Source: Coniella vitis
Taxonomy: Eukaryota; Ascomycota; Sordariomycetes; Diaporthales; Schizoparmaceae
Length of the DNA stretch: 64,000 bases
Reading direction: 5' to 3'
Assembly (NCBI GenBank): GCA_011317545.1
Contig: WUJK01000007.1
Coordinates: 1,488,001-1,552,000, forward strand
Part shown: positions 11,771 to 22,426 of the stretch, piece by piece
How the letters are laid out: each line of letters starts with the position of its first letter
Numbering within the stretch: position 1 is the stretch's first letter
Translations under genes and position numbers: made by a program
The notes under the pieces: model-generated
What the model was told of the DNA's origin: nothing
The model's input: only the letters and a program-made list of their open reading frames with translations
Databases searched by the model: none

Positions 11771-13352
11771 GGTCTTTTTGCTGTCAAGAGTTGACGACGA
11801 CGATGATGATGATGATGATGACGATGATGACGGTGTTGTTTTGTAAATGTGAAGAACGACAGATAGACAATACACCTGGGTCAATGCTGCTTCGATTTAT
11901 TGAATCGAGATATCACCGTATCAAGATTCCTCCAAGCTGGGCCTTGAAGCAATGCCAGATAGTGCCGGTCTTCCATTCTCGCCTCTCCCCCCCCCCCCCA
12001 TTTTATCCAATGATAAGCTTGCGACCACCGGAGACCGCCGCTCGCCTAGCCAGAGCGTACAAAGTAACACGAACAGGAGCTGCGTATGGACGCCGCCATG
12101 CTGTGGTTTCCAAAACATGCCGTCAACTTTGCACACTACTACTTCAAATGGCCCAAAGGCATGCACTTGGTTGGATTGGGCCCCACGCTAACACGCAGCT
12201 CTTGATTATTGGGGCCAGGTTTTCAAAGAGAGAGGTTTGCCCCGTAATCTCATGGCTCGTGGCTTGACGGGTATGCAGACACGCGCTTTTGCTTCTTTCT
12301 GATCGAGCAGAGGCGATCAGGTTGAAAAAGAGGGTGTCTCGAAGTAATGATCGCGACTATATGCCAAGTGGTTGCGACTTGCCATCATCATGGGCACCAG
12401 CAGAAACAGGCTGGATCGCAGAGCACATTGACAGGTTCAGTCACTCAGAAGTCGCGCCATAATAGCACGGTCTTTCAAGAGTCCATACGACAAAAGGCAG
12501 CGCGTTCCAAGTGTCCACCAAGATATATACAGATGGCTTCTTTGAAACCTAGTTAGGATGACCGGTTCCTCAGTAAGATGGGCTAGGTCCTGCATATTCT
12601 TTTTTTGTGAGACATGTACGCTGATGTTCAAATAGAGCGGCCAGTGTTGTTTGGGAACTCCATTCATTCATACAGGACCTTTGATTCCTTTCCCTCAAGT
12701 GGAAGTGGAGGTGGCCGTGTTATCCTGTTGATTCTCTCTCTTTCGCTCGCAAACGAGTTATGCAGAATTACCAATAGCTTTCTCATTATATTGATACTCG
12801 TAGTGTGATGGTAGTGCGGCATCCCGTGCCTCTACACCTTCAGAAAGCAATCGTCACCACGGATTCACCCGGCTGGGCTGCATGCTAGTATACTTGGGCT
12901 TAGTGGAGGTGTTGACTGTTTTTTTATATGCCGATATTAAATCAGTGATATCTTGGGACTTGATTCGTGGGCGTTGCCGTGCTCTCACATCTCGCATGGG
13001 TTTCCCGTTTCACATATGCTACTTATGGATGTGAAATCCCAAAGAGCAATTGTATTCATTGATCCGCACAATCATTTTTTCACCATTCACTATCTTTCAG
13101 TCCCCTTCTGGATCTATTTCTGCAGCTTTCTGTGCGATTATGATCGAACGTGGCAGCTGTCGTGCTGGCGCGAAAACATACCCCTCTGCTCTCCCCCTTC
13201 TTTCCCTTTGAATCTTTTGTGTTACCTCCGTTTCCCCTTACTCGTGGCCTAAAGGAAAAAAAAAAAACTCAGAGCCGATTGCTTCCGCTTTTTCCCTTCT
13301 CGCATCTCTCCTGTGTACCATGTTATCGTGTACACGGGGGGCTGCTCCTTGC
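11771..13352. other. Intergenic region
   Basis: No supported gene. Notable are a GAT/ATC trinucleotide run at 11795-11830 in the 2OG-oxygenase leader, a C-run at 11989-11999 and an A-run at 13256-13266. The rest is mixed-composition sequence without conserved coding signal. Confidence 0.5.
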
Positions 13353-14501
13353 TTAGCCAATGTGGAAAGCACCGTCGATGCATGTAATGGGCGACTTGTC
13401 GGCAGCAGTGACGCTCACGTGGACCTGGTAATTGCCCTGGATGATTGTGAGTTTTCTTGTTATCTTTTTTTTTTTTTGTTCACTCGTTTCTTGACTCCTC
13501 TAGTCTTTCTCCTCCAAAGCAGAAGGGATTCACAGCAGCAGCAAGGGACTGGTTGGGATCATGGTTCTTCTAATGAATTGGAACAAGAAGAAAGGAGAGA
13601 GAGAGAGAGAGCAACGACAAATGACAAACATAGCTTTGGAATTCTGGGGATATCAAACGTCTTGGAGACAGACGGTGATCCGGAGCTCAGCGGGCACGAA
13701 TGACCGACTTTGGCAATCTCCTTGCAAAAGTTGAACTTCTTGTGATAGACTTTCATGTGGCCGAGGCGGACGAGCACGGCGACGGTCGTGCCTTGCTCCA
13801 GGGAGCCTCCAATGTCGCCCTCGGCCAAGACGGTGAATGACGAAGCCCTGTGTTGGGGGGGGGGAAAAAGAAAAGAGAGAAGGAGACGAAGTCAGTATTA
13901 TTACGTTGACGAATTAGACATTTTTCAACCCAGTACCCCCAAGCGAGGGCCCATCGAAGGAAAGTAATGGGGCAAGAGTGCTTTTGAAGGGCATCATTTG
14001 GCTCTAAGTTCATCTCCGGGACAATTCAACGCGAAGGAGATAAAAGAGAGAGAGAGAGAGAGCGAGAAACGATGAAGGAGGAAGTGAGGAACAGAGAACC
14101 CCCAAATTAATAGATACTTACCGCTGTGGCGGGTTAGGATCAAAGTCAACCCGGGTGATCTTGACAACATCCTTGTCGTGGTCGCCCTTGCACAGATACA
14201 ATGGGTTCTCACCGGGAACCTTGTTGTCGTCGTCGTCCATGTCAATCTCGTCGTAGGTATAGTTGAACGCGCCCGCAGCGTCCATGACGGAAAAGTCCAA
14301 GAGGGACAAGTCCCAGTCCGGCCCGTCAATGACAGGCGTGTCTTGCGAGTCGGCGGCCATGGCATCGTCGTCGTACTGCTGCTGCTCGAATGCCTCCATT
14401 TCACCCCATTGGGCGACGGGGGCGGCGGCACCCAGCACGAGACGGACTGCGTCGCTCGCGAGGAGCGTGGCGGTGAAGGAGAGCACGCTCGAGGACTTCA
14501 T
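13353..14501 (-). CDS. NPC2-like ML-domain lipid-transfer protein (last junction uncertain)
   Basis: Exon 1 (14501..14122) encodes an N-terminal signal-like segment starting MKSSSVLSFTATLLAS, then an unusually acidic spacer rich in Asp/Glu/Gln. The start of the ML domain follows: VPGENPLYLCKGDHDKDVVKI...DFDPNPPQ. Exon 2 starts at 13847 (RASSFTVLAEGDIGGSLEQGTTVAVLVRLG...FNFCKEIAKVGHSCPL...SVSKTFDIP). A last exon ending at 13353 gives GNYQVHVSVTAADKSPITCIDGAFHIG. Cysteine order (LC, FC, SC, TC) and PNPP match fungal NPC2/PG-PI transfer proteins, which bind sterol or phospholipid in the vacuole or secretory path. The exon 2 donor is not clear. GTTTGT after 13630 and GTTTGA after 13659 are both weak, and neither joins perfectly to the acceptors before 13456 or 13436. 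A small indel or an unusual splice site is possible. Confidence 0.78.
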
Positions 14502-16925
14502 GCTGGAATTCTTGCGTTTGACAAGTTGTGTGATGCACACAGAGACTGGGGGCTGACAAGAGGACTGAGCCAAGCAAAGTATTTGGTGACTATGGAAGAG
14601 CTTCCAAAGAGGAGCGGGAGAGTCGAAGAACGTTGCGATTGTCCTTCCACTTCTCTGGGTCTCGCCCTTTTTTTTTTTTGTATTTTCCATGTTCAAAACA
14701 TGCGCAGTTGGTTGCACTAAGTTCTAATGAGAATGCTTCGCTTGCAAATGCCGTCACAAAGAGCTTTTGGCTTTCGAAGATGATGCTCTCATCCGGATCT
14801 TTGAGCCAGTAGGATTATTCCGCGAGGTCTTTCGCACATTTCGGTATAGCCTCGCTTGCACGGAAGAAGATTAGCCGCGCTCATCATATGATGTCCATAC
14901 TCAGTTCGGGCCTCCAAGAAGCTAGGAGCCATTCTTCTGTTTCCATCTTCCGCAGGATTCAAGCTTCCGAGCGGTTGCGAGCTGTGGTAGGTGATGACCT
15001 CAACCAGGGCAACAGCTGAGTGTATAGTTCGCCGCATCAGGTTGGGCTCGTTTGGTGACGTCTAGCTATGGCAGACTGCCCTCCACCCTTTTTATCTTAA
15101 TTCATATACATATACAAATATCCTTTTCAACCCTATGGGCTGACTAGGCTACCGCAATTGCCAACGACACAGGAGCTTGAGGATCCTACGTACTGACCCC
15201 GACGTGGCTCCGTTGAAACCCGGGGCTTTTCGCTGCAATGCTTATTTATAATGTACTACTATACATAGGTCCGCAACCCTTATACAATAGTGATTTCGAA
15301 TAGTCAAAGGCGGCAAAGAAAAGGCCAACTAAAGAGACCAAAGTTATGCTGTAAAGCATTGCAATGCTAGGACTAGGTACGTAGCATAGAAGCTGTGATC
15401 CTCGTATTACTATGATGTATTGTGACAGTGGCATTCAACCCTGACCCGAAAGCCGTCATGTCAGCTCAATAATGCGCTTTACATAAGCAGAATAATGGCT
15501 TCGGTGGCATTTGAATACTCGCACAATAGCTCTTTCCACAGTTAGATATATAGAATAATATACTCTTTTAACCTCTCTTTTATTTCGCCTATTTCAGCTG
15601 ATGACTAAGCTTTGTGCACACTCTATTTTCTTTTGTATATACTAAAATGTATCACACCCACAACCCGAGAAGCGTGTCGAGCCACCGACCAATCACATTC
15701 TTTCACCGCGCGAAAAGCGGCTCGTGCTCTATTTCTCGCGAAAATCTCCAAACGTCCCCAATGGGGAATAGCTGGATTGTCGGGCGCTGAGCTAATCGCC
15801 CACTGTATCAGCTACTACTCTGTACTCTCCAAACAATTGACAACGGCCATTGATATTGGCAGAAACGTGGATGTTCCAAGAAGGCCCATTCATTAGACAC
15901 CACAACACGACGAGATTTCAGAAAACATTCTCTTTTCTCCACAAGCGCTGGCTTGTCGGCTCGGTGCTGGTGCTGAACCGGGTTGGCGGCCCGGGGCCGA
16001 GGCGGGACCGGTAAAACACATGTTCATCCATAGCGGATGTTTGGATTCTTGGTCGCCCGCTCTGAAAGTGGGATGGATACCTTGGCTTTTGCCTGCTGCA
16101 AGACCCAGCCAGTAACACTCTGGAAGCCTGGAGTGATCGACCATCGCCCGTTGGTTATCCTGGCGAGGCTTCGCACGTTGGCAATCCTCATTCGCAAGGA
16201 CACGTACTCCTCAGGCAGAAGTGTAACAACAACACACGCGGACGTACTCGATAGCCCAAAACACTAGTGGCTAGGTTCCTATCTGGTGTCAAGTGCTGAC
16301 AGTCAGCGCCAGCCAGCGACACGACACAGGCAGCGCACACAAGAGAAGGAGGCTGGGTGCGTGCGGACGGGTGGATGCACCGCTGACGGCCGGTGCGCCC
16401 ATGCTCCGGCCTGTCTTTGCGCCGTTGCGCAGTGCAACCCTTCCCCTCTTTGAGCAATAGCGCGGAATAGCGCTCCATACTGTGTGCGAATTCCTGCTGA
16501 GGGCAAAGGGCGCCCTTTTGCCTGCCTTGAGAGTTGCCCGAACAGGACTTCTTTTTTCTTTTCCGCCCAGGCAGAGCGATTGGGGGGGAGCGCGTGCATT
16601 AGCTGGGAGGCTTTTGAATCCTTGGCGCAGGGCTTTTTCCCGTCGTGTGTGGACGTGCGTCTTGAGGCTTTTCTTCCTGATGCCGTGATTTCCCATCCAC
16701 ACTGGACAAGTCGAACTTGATTGTGCCTACCAGTCAAGCCAAATCACACACAGTGGCGCGCTCCGAAACAATTGGATTGAGCGGACAAATAGCCAGTCAG
16801 GGTTTTCGAAAAGCGAACGTTCGAGCATGATCGCAAGCAAACCGACCAAGAAGAATGTGGACTGTGTGCTTTTTACAGAGTACATGCCGCGGAAGTCGGT
16901 TGAGACAGGGGAAAGCGAAACATCG

Positions 16926-16932
16926 TGACTCA
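16926..16932 (+). promoter_or_regulatory. TGACTCA (GCN4/CPC1-type element), distal
   Basis: An exact 7-bp match to the element bound by GCN4/CPC1-class bZIP proteins, about 1.1 kb upstream of the bZIP leader. A single 7-mer is expected by chance every several kilobases, so this one alone is weak. Confidence 0.35.
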
Positions 16933-17055
16933 TGCGTTTCGAGTATTTGCCTGGATAGAAGTCTTTTCAATTGCCAGCGCTGATTTGCTGTTCATTTCTT
17001 CCTCTGATGAACCGTTCCTTGCAACGCGCAATGGCGCAACGCAGCACATGTGGTG

Positions 17056-17080
17056 CTATGTACTATGTACTATGTACTGT
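17056..17080. repeat. Heptanucleotide tandem repeat (ctatgta)n
   Basis: About three exact copies of ctatgta, followed by a degenerate one, which creates repeated GTACTATGTAC motifs. Confidence 0.75.
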
Positions 17081-17803
17081 ATGTGCGCGGCTCAATTACC
17101 GCATGCAGGCGTCGAGTGTGGAGGAGAAGGATTGGATTTGTCTGTCGAACGCAAAAGCGCGCATCTTGATGTGCATCTCCCAGGTTTAGAAGCCTCGACG
17201 ACTGCGTGGCAGAGGGCAAATAGTATGTCGCTAAGGACTAGGCCGCGGAGCATTCTGCAACTGGGCATTCGACAATCAGCAACAATGCACTGCCAGAATG
17301 AAAGGACACGTATTGACCTACACAGGCGCTGGTTGTCCTCATATTGGAGGATTGGCGCGACGAGGATGGAGGCCAAACAAGCAGCGGAGCGACACACCGC
17401 AGCCCCGTGGCAGCCGTGGGCTTGCGGCACTCGCCAGGGCTTGTTAGGGCCTGGAAAACCTCTCCCTTCAAGCCCTCGCTAGTCCGCTTCAGGTTCGCCG
17501 ACAGGCACTAGCCCTGCCAGAGCTGGCTATGTCCACGCCCGCTGGCTATTCTGCACCCCGCTCGGACTGGCAACTCGAGCATTTCAATCTTGCGTTCAGT
17601 GGCTAGTAGACGTGTCTTTTGGGCTATTTGGTCAGAGAAAATGGAGTCGCATCACTCCAAAAAGAGACTTCGTTTCCTGTGAGGCTGGGATCTGTGCTGC
17701 CGTCGATTTGCTGCAGTGCACACTCCACGATACGCCCGCTGGCCCTGTTGGCTGTGGCATGCGTGCTGACACTACAAACACGCCGTCTGTGCAGCTAATA
17801 CTG

Positions 17804-17810
17804 TGACTCA
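17804..17810 (+). promoter_or_regulatory. TGACTCA (GCN4/CPC1-type element), proximal
   Basis: An exact match to the site recognised by GCN4/CPC1 bZIP factors, 212 bp before the first leader ATG of the downstream bZIP gene. Fungal cpcA/cpc-1 genes are known to be autoregulated through such sites. Autoregulation here is inference. Confidence 0.55.
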
Positions 17811-18021
17811 TTCAGCATCAGGGGAAGAAGGAGCAGGGATCTGGGGCCACCTGGGGCCTTGGGACGCTCCCACAAGCCGCATTTCTGCCTACAAAATATG
17901 GCAGCGTCCCACGCTTCAGGCCGCGTTTTTGCCTCCTTCCCTTCTTTTTTTTTTCCTTTTCCTTCTGCAACCCACCGCACCACCAAAACACCATAGCACA
18001 CTCCAGGACATCACGCTCAAG

Positions 18022-18030
18022 ATGTTCTAA
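18022..18030 (+). promoter_or_regulatory. Candidate minimal upstream ORF (Met-Phe-stop) in bZIP leader
   Basis: ATG TTC TAA forms a two-codon ORF ahead of the bZIP coding region. GCN4/cpc-1/cpcA mRNAs carry short upstream ORFs that control reinitiation. An alternative reading is that TTCTAAAC is a branch point and CCCCAACAG at 18041-18049 an acceptor of a 5' UTR intron, which would remove this ORF. Confidence 0.4.
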
Positions 18031-18205
18031 ACACTTTCCCCCCCAACAGCCTCGTGCCTCTCTCAACAGCCAAAATAGCTTCTCCAACTTCTTTTCTCGA
18101 CACTTCTGTCCCCCCCCTCTCCACTCCTTCAGTTCCCCGCGAACTGAACTTGACACCTCTGGTACCCGACGCTCCCGTCGCCATCACGGATCAATCACAG
18201 TCACC

Positions 18206-18334
18206 ATGGCTTCCCCCCAGTTCTTCGAGCCTTCCGGCATTTCCATCTCCACAGCAACAGCACCAGCACCAGCAACAGCCCCCTGTCCCACCCAACGAGG
18301 ACTTTGTTCTGTTTCCGCCCGAACACGCACCTAG
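18206..18334 (+). promoter_or_regulatory. Candidate 42-codon upstream ORF, or true start separated by an indel
   Basis: The ATG at 18206 has a strong context (tcaccATGG) and opens a 42-codon frame ending TAG, in a different phase from the bZIP frame. Its length is close to the 41-codon second upstream ORF I recall for Neurospora cpc-1. The alternative is that a single-base error in the C6 run at 18213-18218 separates this ATG from the bZIP frame, giving a protein of about 403 residues. Confidence 0.45.
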
Positions 18335-18605
18335 TCGCCCTGCCCCCCCGCCGTCCACCCACGGCCTTGGTCTCCACAATTCCCAGAATCGACAACGGTA
18401 TCTCGCCCCGCAACGAACTCCGGCTCTTGACGAAGTAGCCCGCGCTCGCCGCCGCCACTTGCTGCACCTCCAGGCCCAAACACAGCTTGCCAACGGTGCT
18501 TTCCCGGCCTCCACCGTGGCTGCCAACTCGCGGCTCTCTCGACCAACTCGACGTCCTCCTGTTCCCTTGTTCAGCCCTTCTGCCAACACAGCCAGCAACA
18601 CCAAC

Positions 18606-19415
18606 ATGGAACTGGGTATGGCCGAATCCGCACTGCCATTTTCTTTTGACATGACCTCGCGCTCACATCCTCCTCCCACAGACATTGATCTTCCCGAGTT
18701 CCCCTCCTTTGGGGCGGGGACTCCTATCTCGGAGTTCCCCTCTCCCGCAAACCCGGCCTTTGGCCTCGACTTGAGCAGCTCCCTGCACAGCTCCATCATG
18801 AGCGTGTCTCCCAACGACCTGCTTCTGACAGACAACGCCTTTTCAGCGCCCGGCTCAGCTGCCCTGACCCAGCTGACTACGCCTTCGGCCGGCTACAGCA
18901 CATCGCCCGAGTTTGGCTTTGACTGCTCGCCTCTTTTCAACAACGACGACCTCGACTCTCAACAGTTTTGGTCGCTGTTCCCCGACGCAAACAGCGCTCC
19001 AGCTGCTGCCCCTGCCGCTTCTTCTGAACCTGCGCAACCGCAACTGAGCGCATCCATCGAGCAGTCGCCTGCTATGGAGTCTGAAGACCTGGACACTGCT
19101 GTCCGGCCCAGCCAGACGCGCAAGTCCAGCGCTGCTTCTTCTCCATCCGATCGCCGTCACTCGTCTGTCTCTGGAGTCAGCGCTCGTCGGCGTGGACGCC
19201 CTCTGCCACCCATCACCATTGACGATCCGTCCGACATGGTTGGCATGAAGCGGGCCAAGAACACTCTCGCAGCTCGCAAGTCTCGGGCACGCAAGGCAGA
19301 GCGCATGGATGAACTCGAGCGCCAGGTTCGCGAACTGGAAGCTGAAAAGGAGAAACTCGAGGCGCAGGTTGCTCACTGGAAGAGCATTGCGTCTGCTCGA
19401 GGCACACTGGCCTAA
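18606..19415 (+). CDS. bZIP transcription factor, CPC1/GCN4-like
   Basis: The first in-frame ATG is at 18606 and gives 269 residues, close to GCN4 (281) and CPC1 (about 270). The C-terminus is a GCN4-class basic region and zipper: MKRAKNTLAARKSRARKAER then leucine-heptad residues in MDELERQVRELEAEKEKLEAQVAHWKS. N-R-x-x-AA-x-x-S/C-R appears here as the GCN4-like NTLAARKSRARK. Acidic and aromatic patches (FDCSPLFNNDDLDSQQFWSLF) resemble the activation domain of GCN4 and CPC1. Such factors induce amino-acid biosynthesis genes under starvation. The same frame stays open with coding-like codon use upstream to about 17997 (for example NEDFVLFPPE near 18295) but contains no ATG. The real protein may therefore start at 18206 if a 1-bp indel or unseen intron lies between. 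Confidence 0.85.
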   Translation: MELGMAESALPFSFDMTSRSHPPPTDIDLPEFPSFGAGTPISEFPSPANPAFGLDLSSSLHSSIMSVSPNDLLLTDNAFSAPGSAALTQLTTPSAGYSTSPEFGFDCSPLFNNDDLDSQQFWSLFPDANSAPAAAPAASSEPAQPQLSASIEQSPAMESEDLDTAVRPSQTRKSSAASSPSDRRHSSVSGVSARRRGRPLPPITIDDPSDMVGMKRAKNTLAARKSRARKAERMDELERQVRELEAEKEKLEAQVAHWKSIASARGTLA

Positions 19416-20203
19416 AAGTGGCCCCCAAACACTCCACCATCACCACCCTAAAATTGTTGTTGCAGAGATGAGAGTTGCTTTGATTGTTTCGGTTGCACGC
19501 TCGCAAGATCTGGGAGGACGCTGATTATCCTTGGACATTCCATTGTTTGCCTTTCGCTCCTCGGATCGCTCCTCCCTACTATGGGTTCTATTACGGTTTG
19601 GGTTTCTTTGAGAGCAATAGTACCTGCCGCACTCTGAACGTGGCCATGAATAGGACTGTTTGCCGGATTTTCTTTTTTTACAGGGGTTTCCGTTTTGTCG
19701 TTAATAGTGTCATGATGCTAAACGCATCTAGAGATTCTGCTCATTAGATCTCAATACAATTACTGGTTATAACCACTCGTTTGGCCCACTGCCCACTCTG
19801 ACTTTGTGTCTAGAATATCCACTTGTATAAACGTCCAGCTCTAGAGTCGCCTCTTGTGAACTTGTCCAGAGCTTTGCTAGTCACTGCCTCTGAGGTTTCC
19901 ATTGGCCTATGGAGCTTGGCAACCGCTGTCCATCTGGCCGTCTCGCCTCCGCGTTGACCCCGGAATTGCGGCGGAATTCCGGAGCCATGCAGGAATTATG
20001 TCATGATGCGAAAGGGAGCATCTATCTATCTATAAGCAATCCATCTTTGAAGCCCATCCCCAGTTCTGCTCTTCCACTTGGCAATATCTACATTGACTAT
20101 TGATTAGTATCAAGACAGTCGTTGCCATTACATTCTATCCCTCACTCTTGACACGCGACAACCTCATCAACCAAAATCAAGTCATCACAAACGACTACCA
20201 ACC
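19416..20203. other. Intergenic region
   Basis: Holds the bZIP 3' UTR and the promoter of the methyltransferase gene. No gene, repeat or RNA is recognised. Confidence 0.5.
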
Positions 20204-21136
20204 ATGGCATCAACTCCAACTCCAACCACAAGCGAGAGTAAAGGCAGCAACAGCAACAGCAACAGCAACAGCTACACCTTTGGCTACTCACGCGCCACAA
20301 CTTCCTCGCACGCCTCACGCACCATCCACAGCGATGCCGCCTTTGTCATCCCACACATCAAGCCCCACCACAAGATCCTCGACGTCGGCTGTGGGCCCGG
20401 CACCATCACCCTCGGCTTTGCAGACCTCGTGCGCGCGTCGGCGGGCGGGAGCGTCACGGGCGTTGACGCGGGCCTCCCCGTGATTGAGTCCGCGCGCCAA
20501 CTCCAACAGCTCTCTCGTCCATCCGGCGACGACGACGACGACGACGACAGAGTGACAGTCACCTTTGTGCAGGGCAATGTCCTGCAGGGCCTTCCCTTTG
20601 CGGACAGCACCTTCGACGTCGTCTTCACCTCGCAGACGCTGATCCACCTCGCGCCGGTCCCCGCGGCGCCGACCGCGGCGCTCGCGGAAATCCGCCGCGT
20701 GCTCAAGCCGGGCGGCGGGCTGCTGGCTGCGCGCGACGCGGCCTGCTGGACGTACTACCCGCACACGGCCGCGCTGCAGCGGTGCCTGACAGAGCGCATG
20801 CTCGGCGCCATGGGGACGCCCGAGGGCGCGGTGGGCGGGCGCATGAAGGGCTTGCTGCGCGCGGCGGGGTGGGATGTCAGCGAGGCGGCGGTGCGGCGGG
20901 GCCGCTTTGTGGCCGGCGCGGGGACGACGGTTGTGACGGGCGCGGACAAGTGTCGCTGGTGGAGGGACTCGATGGGTGGGCGGTTGCGCCCGGGGGATGC
21001 GTACCGCGACGGGTGGCGGCGGGCGGGCTTCAGCGACGCCGAGTGTGACGAGGCCAAGGGGTGGTTGGACCGGTGGGCCGAGGCGGAGGATGCGTGGTAT
21101 GGGGTTCTGCAGAGTGAGATTCTGATTTGGAAGTGA
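20204..21136 (+). CDS. Class I SAM-dependent methyltransferase (UbiE/MenG-like)
   Basis: One uninterrupted exon of 310 residues. Motif I is ILDVGCGPGTITLGF (residues about 58-72) and the acidic motif II residue lies in VTGVDAG. Motif III region FDVVFTSQTLIHLAP is followed by the usual EIRRVLKPGGGLLAARD. These define the methyltransferase 11 / ubiE-like Rossmann fold that transfers a methyl group from S-adenosylmethionine. The C-terminal third (W-rich, KGWLDRWAEAEDAWYG) resembles fungal small-molecule methyltransferases. The acceptor is unknown. Low-complexity inserts are present: an SN repeat near residue 15 and an Asp heptamer near residue 107, both from trinucleotide repeats. GC content is clearly higher in the second half. 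The start codon is the first ATG of the frame and follows an AT-rich leader. Confidence 0.85.
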   Translation: MASTPTPTTSESKGSNSNSNSNSYTFGYSRATTSSHASRTIHSDAAFVIPHIKPHHKILDVGCGPGTITLGFADLVRASAGGSVTGVDAGLPVIESARQLQQLSRPSGDDDDDDDRVTVTFVQGNVLQGLPFADSTFDVVFTSQTLIHLAPVPAAPTAALAEIRRVLKPGGGLLAARDAACWTYYPHTAALQRCLTERMLGAMGTPEGAVGGRMKGLLRAAGWDVSEAAVRRGRFVAGAGTTVVTGADKCRWWRDSMGGRLRPGDAYRDGWRRAGFSDAECDEAKGWLDRWAEAEDAWYGVLQSEILIWK

Positions 21137-21378
21137 AGTGATGGAGTGTAGCTGGATAGATGGTGTGGATAAAGTGGTGAGGATGATGGGTCAACGGAAT
21201 AAGAGTATATATAACCCAAGTACACATACGCACATACACACATACACACACAGAGAGAGAGAATTTCCTTTTCTTTGACCGTCTCAGCTCACTTCACTTC
21301 TTAACCCAAATACTTCCTAGACCGCAAGAGATTCGAACGCAACCCAGGGAAATATCCCCCCCAAATCATGAAGCACCC

Positions 21379-22426
21379 TCACCGTTTCCCTCCCAACTTC
21401 TCATCAAACCACCGAATCGCATCCTCCTCGGCCTCCTCGGCCCTCTGCGCATCCGTCGCCCACGGATCAGCCCGCACACAGAACCCATGCGCGCAGTCCC
21501 CGTACACCTTGACCTTGCCGCCGTCGCGCCCTTGCACAATCCCCTGGATCAGGTCCGAGTGCTCGGGCACTTTAACCCGGTGGTCGCGCTCCGCCAGCGC
21601 AAAAAAGGTCGGCACCCCCTTGATCTTCTCGATATCCGCCGGCAACTCCAAGAAGCTCGGATGGCCCGTAAAGACGGCGTCGACCAGCGGCTTCCGGTCC
21701 CCGCCCACGTCCCGGTCCCCGACCGAGTGGTTCTCCTCGTGCGTGAGGAGCACGGCGTGTTTCCCGCCCCAGCAGAACCCGGCCACGCCGACGGGGAGAG
21801 TGGCGCCCTCGGTGGCGGCGAGGGCGGTGAAGAAGGTGTGCACGATGGGCCAGGAGCGGCTGATGCGGTTGTGGTAGAGCCAGGGGAGGAAGCTGAAGGC
21901 GAGGCTCAAGGTGTGGTATCTTGTTGTTTTGTGGGTGAGTGAGCACGGCCAGGATGGGTTGGAGGGGAGAGAGAGGAGGACCTACGGTTTATAGAGCCAG
22001 TTTCCTGGGGACATGACAATCTTCATCGAGTCGAGCATATGCGCCGGTGCAGAGTGGCCTGGAAAGAAGAGAAGAAAAAAAAGTGTGAGTTGACCTTGCT
22101 TGTCCTTTGACAGAAAACACCATTTCCTGTGAATCCCAGAAAGGGGACTGACACAAGAATGAAACAAGCCAAAAAGACATACCAAGCATGAAATCCGGCA
22201 AATAGACACGATACCCACCCTTGGCGGCATACGTATCCGCCAACAGCTTGTTGTTCGTAAACGCGAGCCCAAAGGCATCGGGGATAATGACAATGATGCC
22301 CTTGGGCGCCGATTCCGGCGACGACGCGGGCTCGGCCACGTACGTGTCGAGGCCGTGGAGTTTGACCATTCGGCCTTGCGGCTGCTCGGTGCGCTCATGG
22401 CCGGAGAAGCAGTCGGGGCACGACAT
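21379..22426 (-). CDS. Dienelactone hydrolase family alpha/beta hydrolase
   Basis: Three exons, complement(21379..21919, 21986..22058, 22183..22426), encode 285 residues. The introns (66 and 124 bp) start GTAGGT and GTATGT. The N-terminus MSCPDCFSGHERTEQPQGRM is typical of fungal cytosolic DLH proteins. The nucleophile elbow GFCWGG places the catalytic Cys at 155; Asp218 in AERDHRV and His250 in CAHGF complete the Cys-Asp-His triad. Bacterial DLH opens dienelactone in chlorocatechol breakdown. Fungal members of this group are widely annotated as such but mostly lack a proven substrate. It converges with the methyltransferase gene, the stop codons being 240 bp apart. Confidence 0.9.

Larger units (their letters stand above)
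14502..18021. other. Long intergenic region upstream of the bZIP gene
   Basis: No coding sequence is supported over about 3.5 kb. It contains the NPC2-like promoter, a heptamer repeat (ctatgta) at 17056-17080, and two TGACTCA sites at 16926-16932 and 17804-17810. The length fits a large regulatory region for the bZIP gene. Confidence 0.5.

Noticed and set aside
13559..13630. AT-AC (U12-type) intron starting at ATATCCCC in the NPC2-like gene
   Set aside because: Looks superficially like a U12 donor, but no matching branch site or AC end gives the right frame, and U12 introns are essentially absent from these fungi.
21320..21350. tRNA-like T-loop (GTTCGAATC on the minus strand)
   Set aside because: The flanking bases cannot form a 5-bp T-stem and no anticodon or acceptor arm is present.
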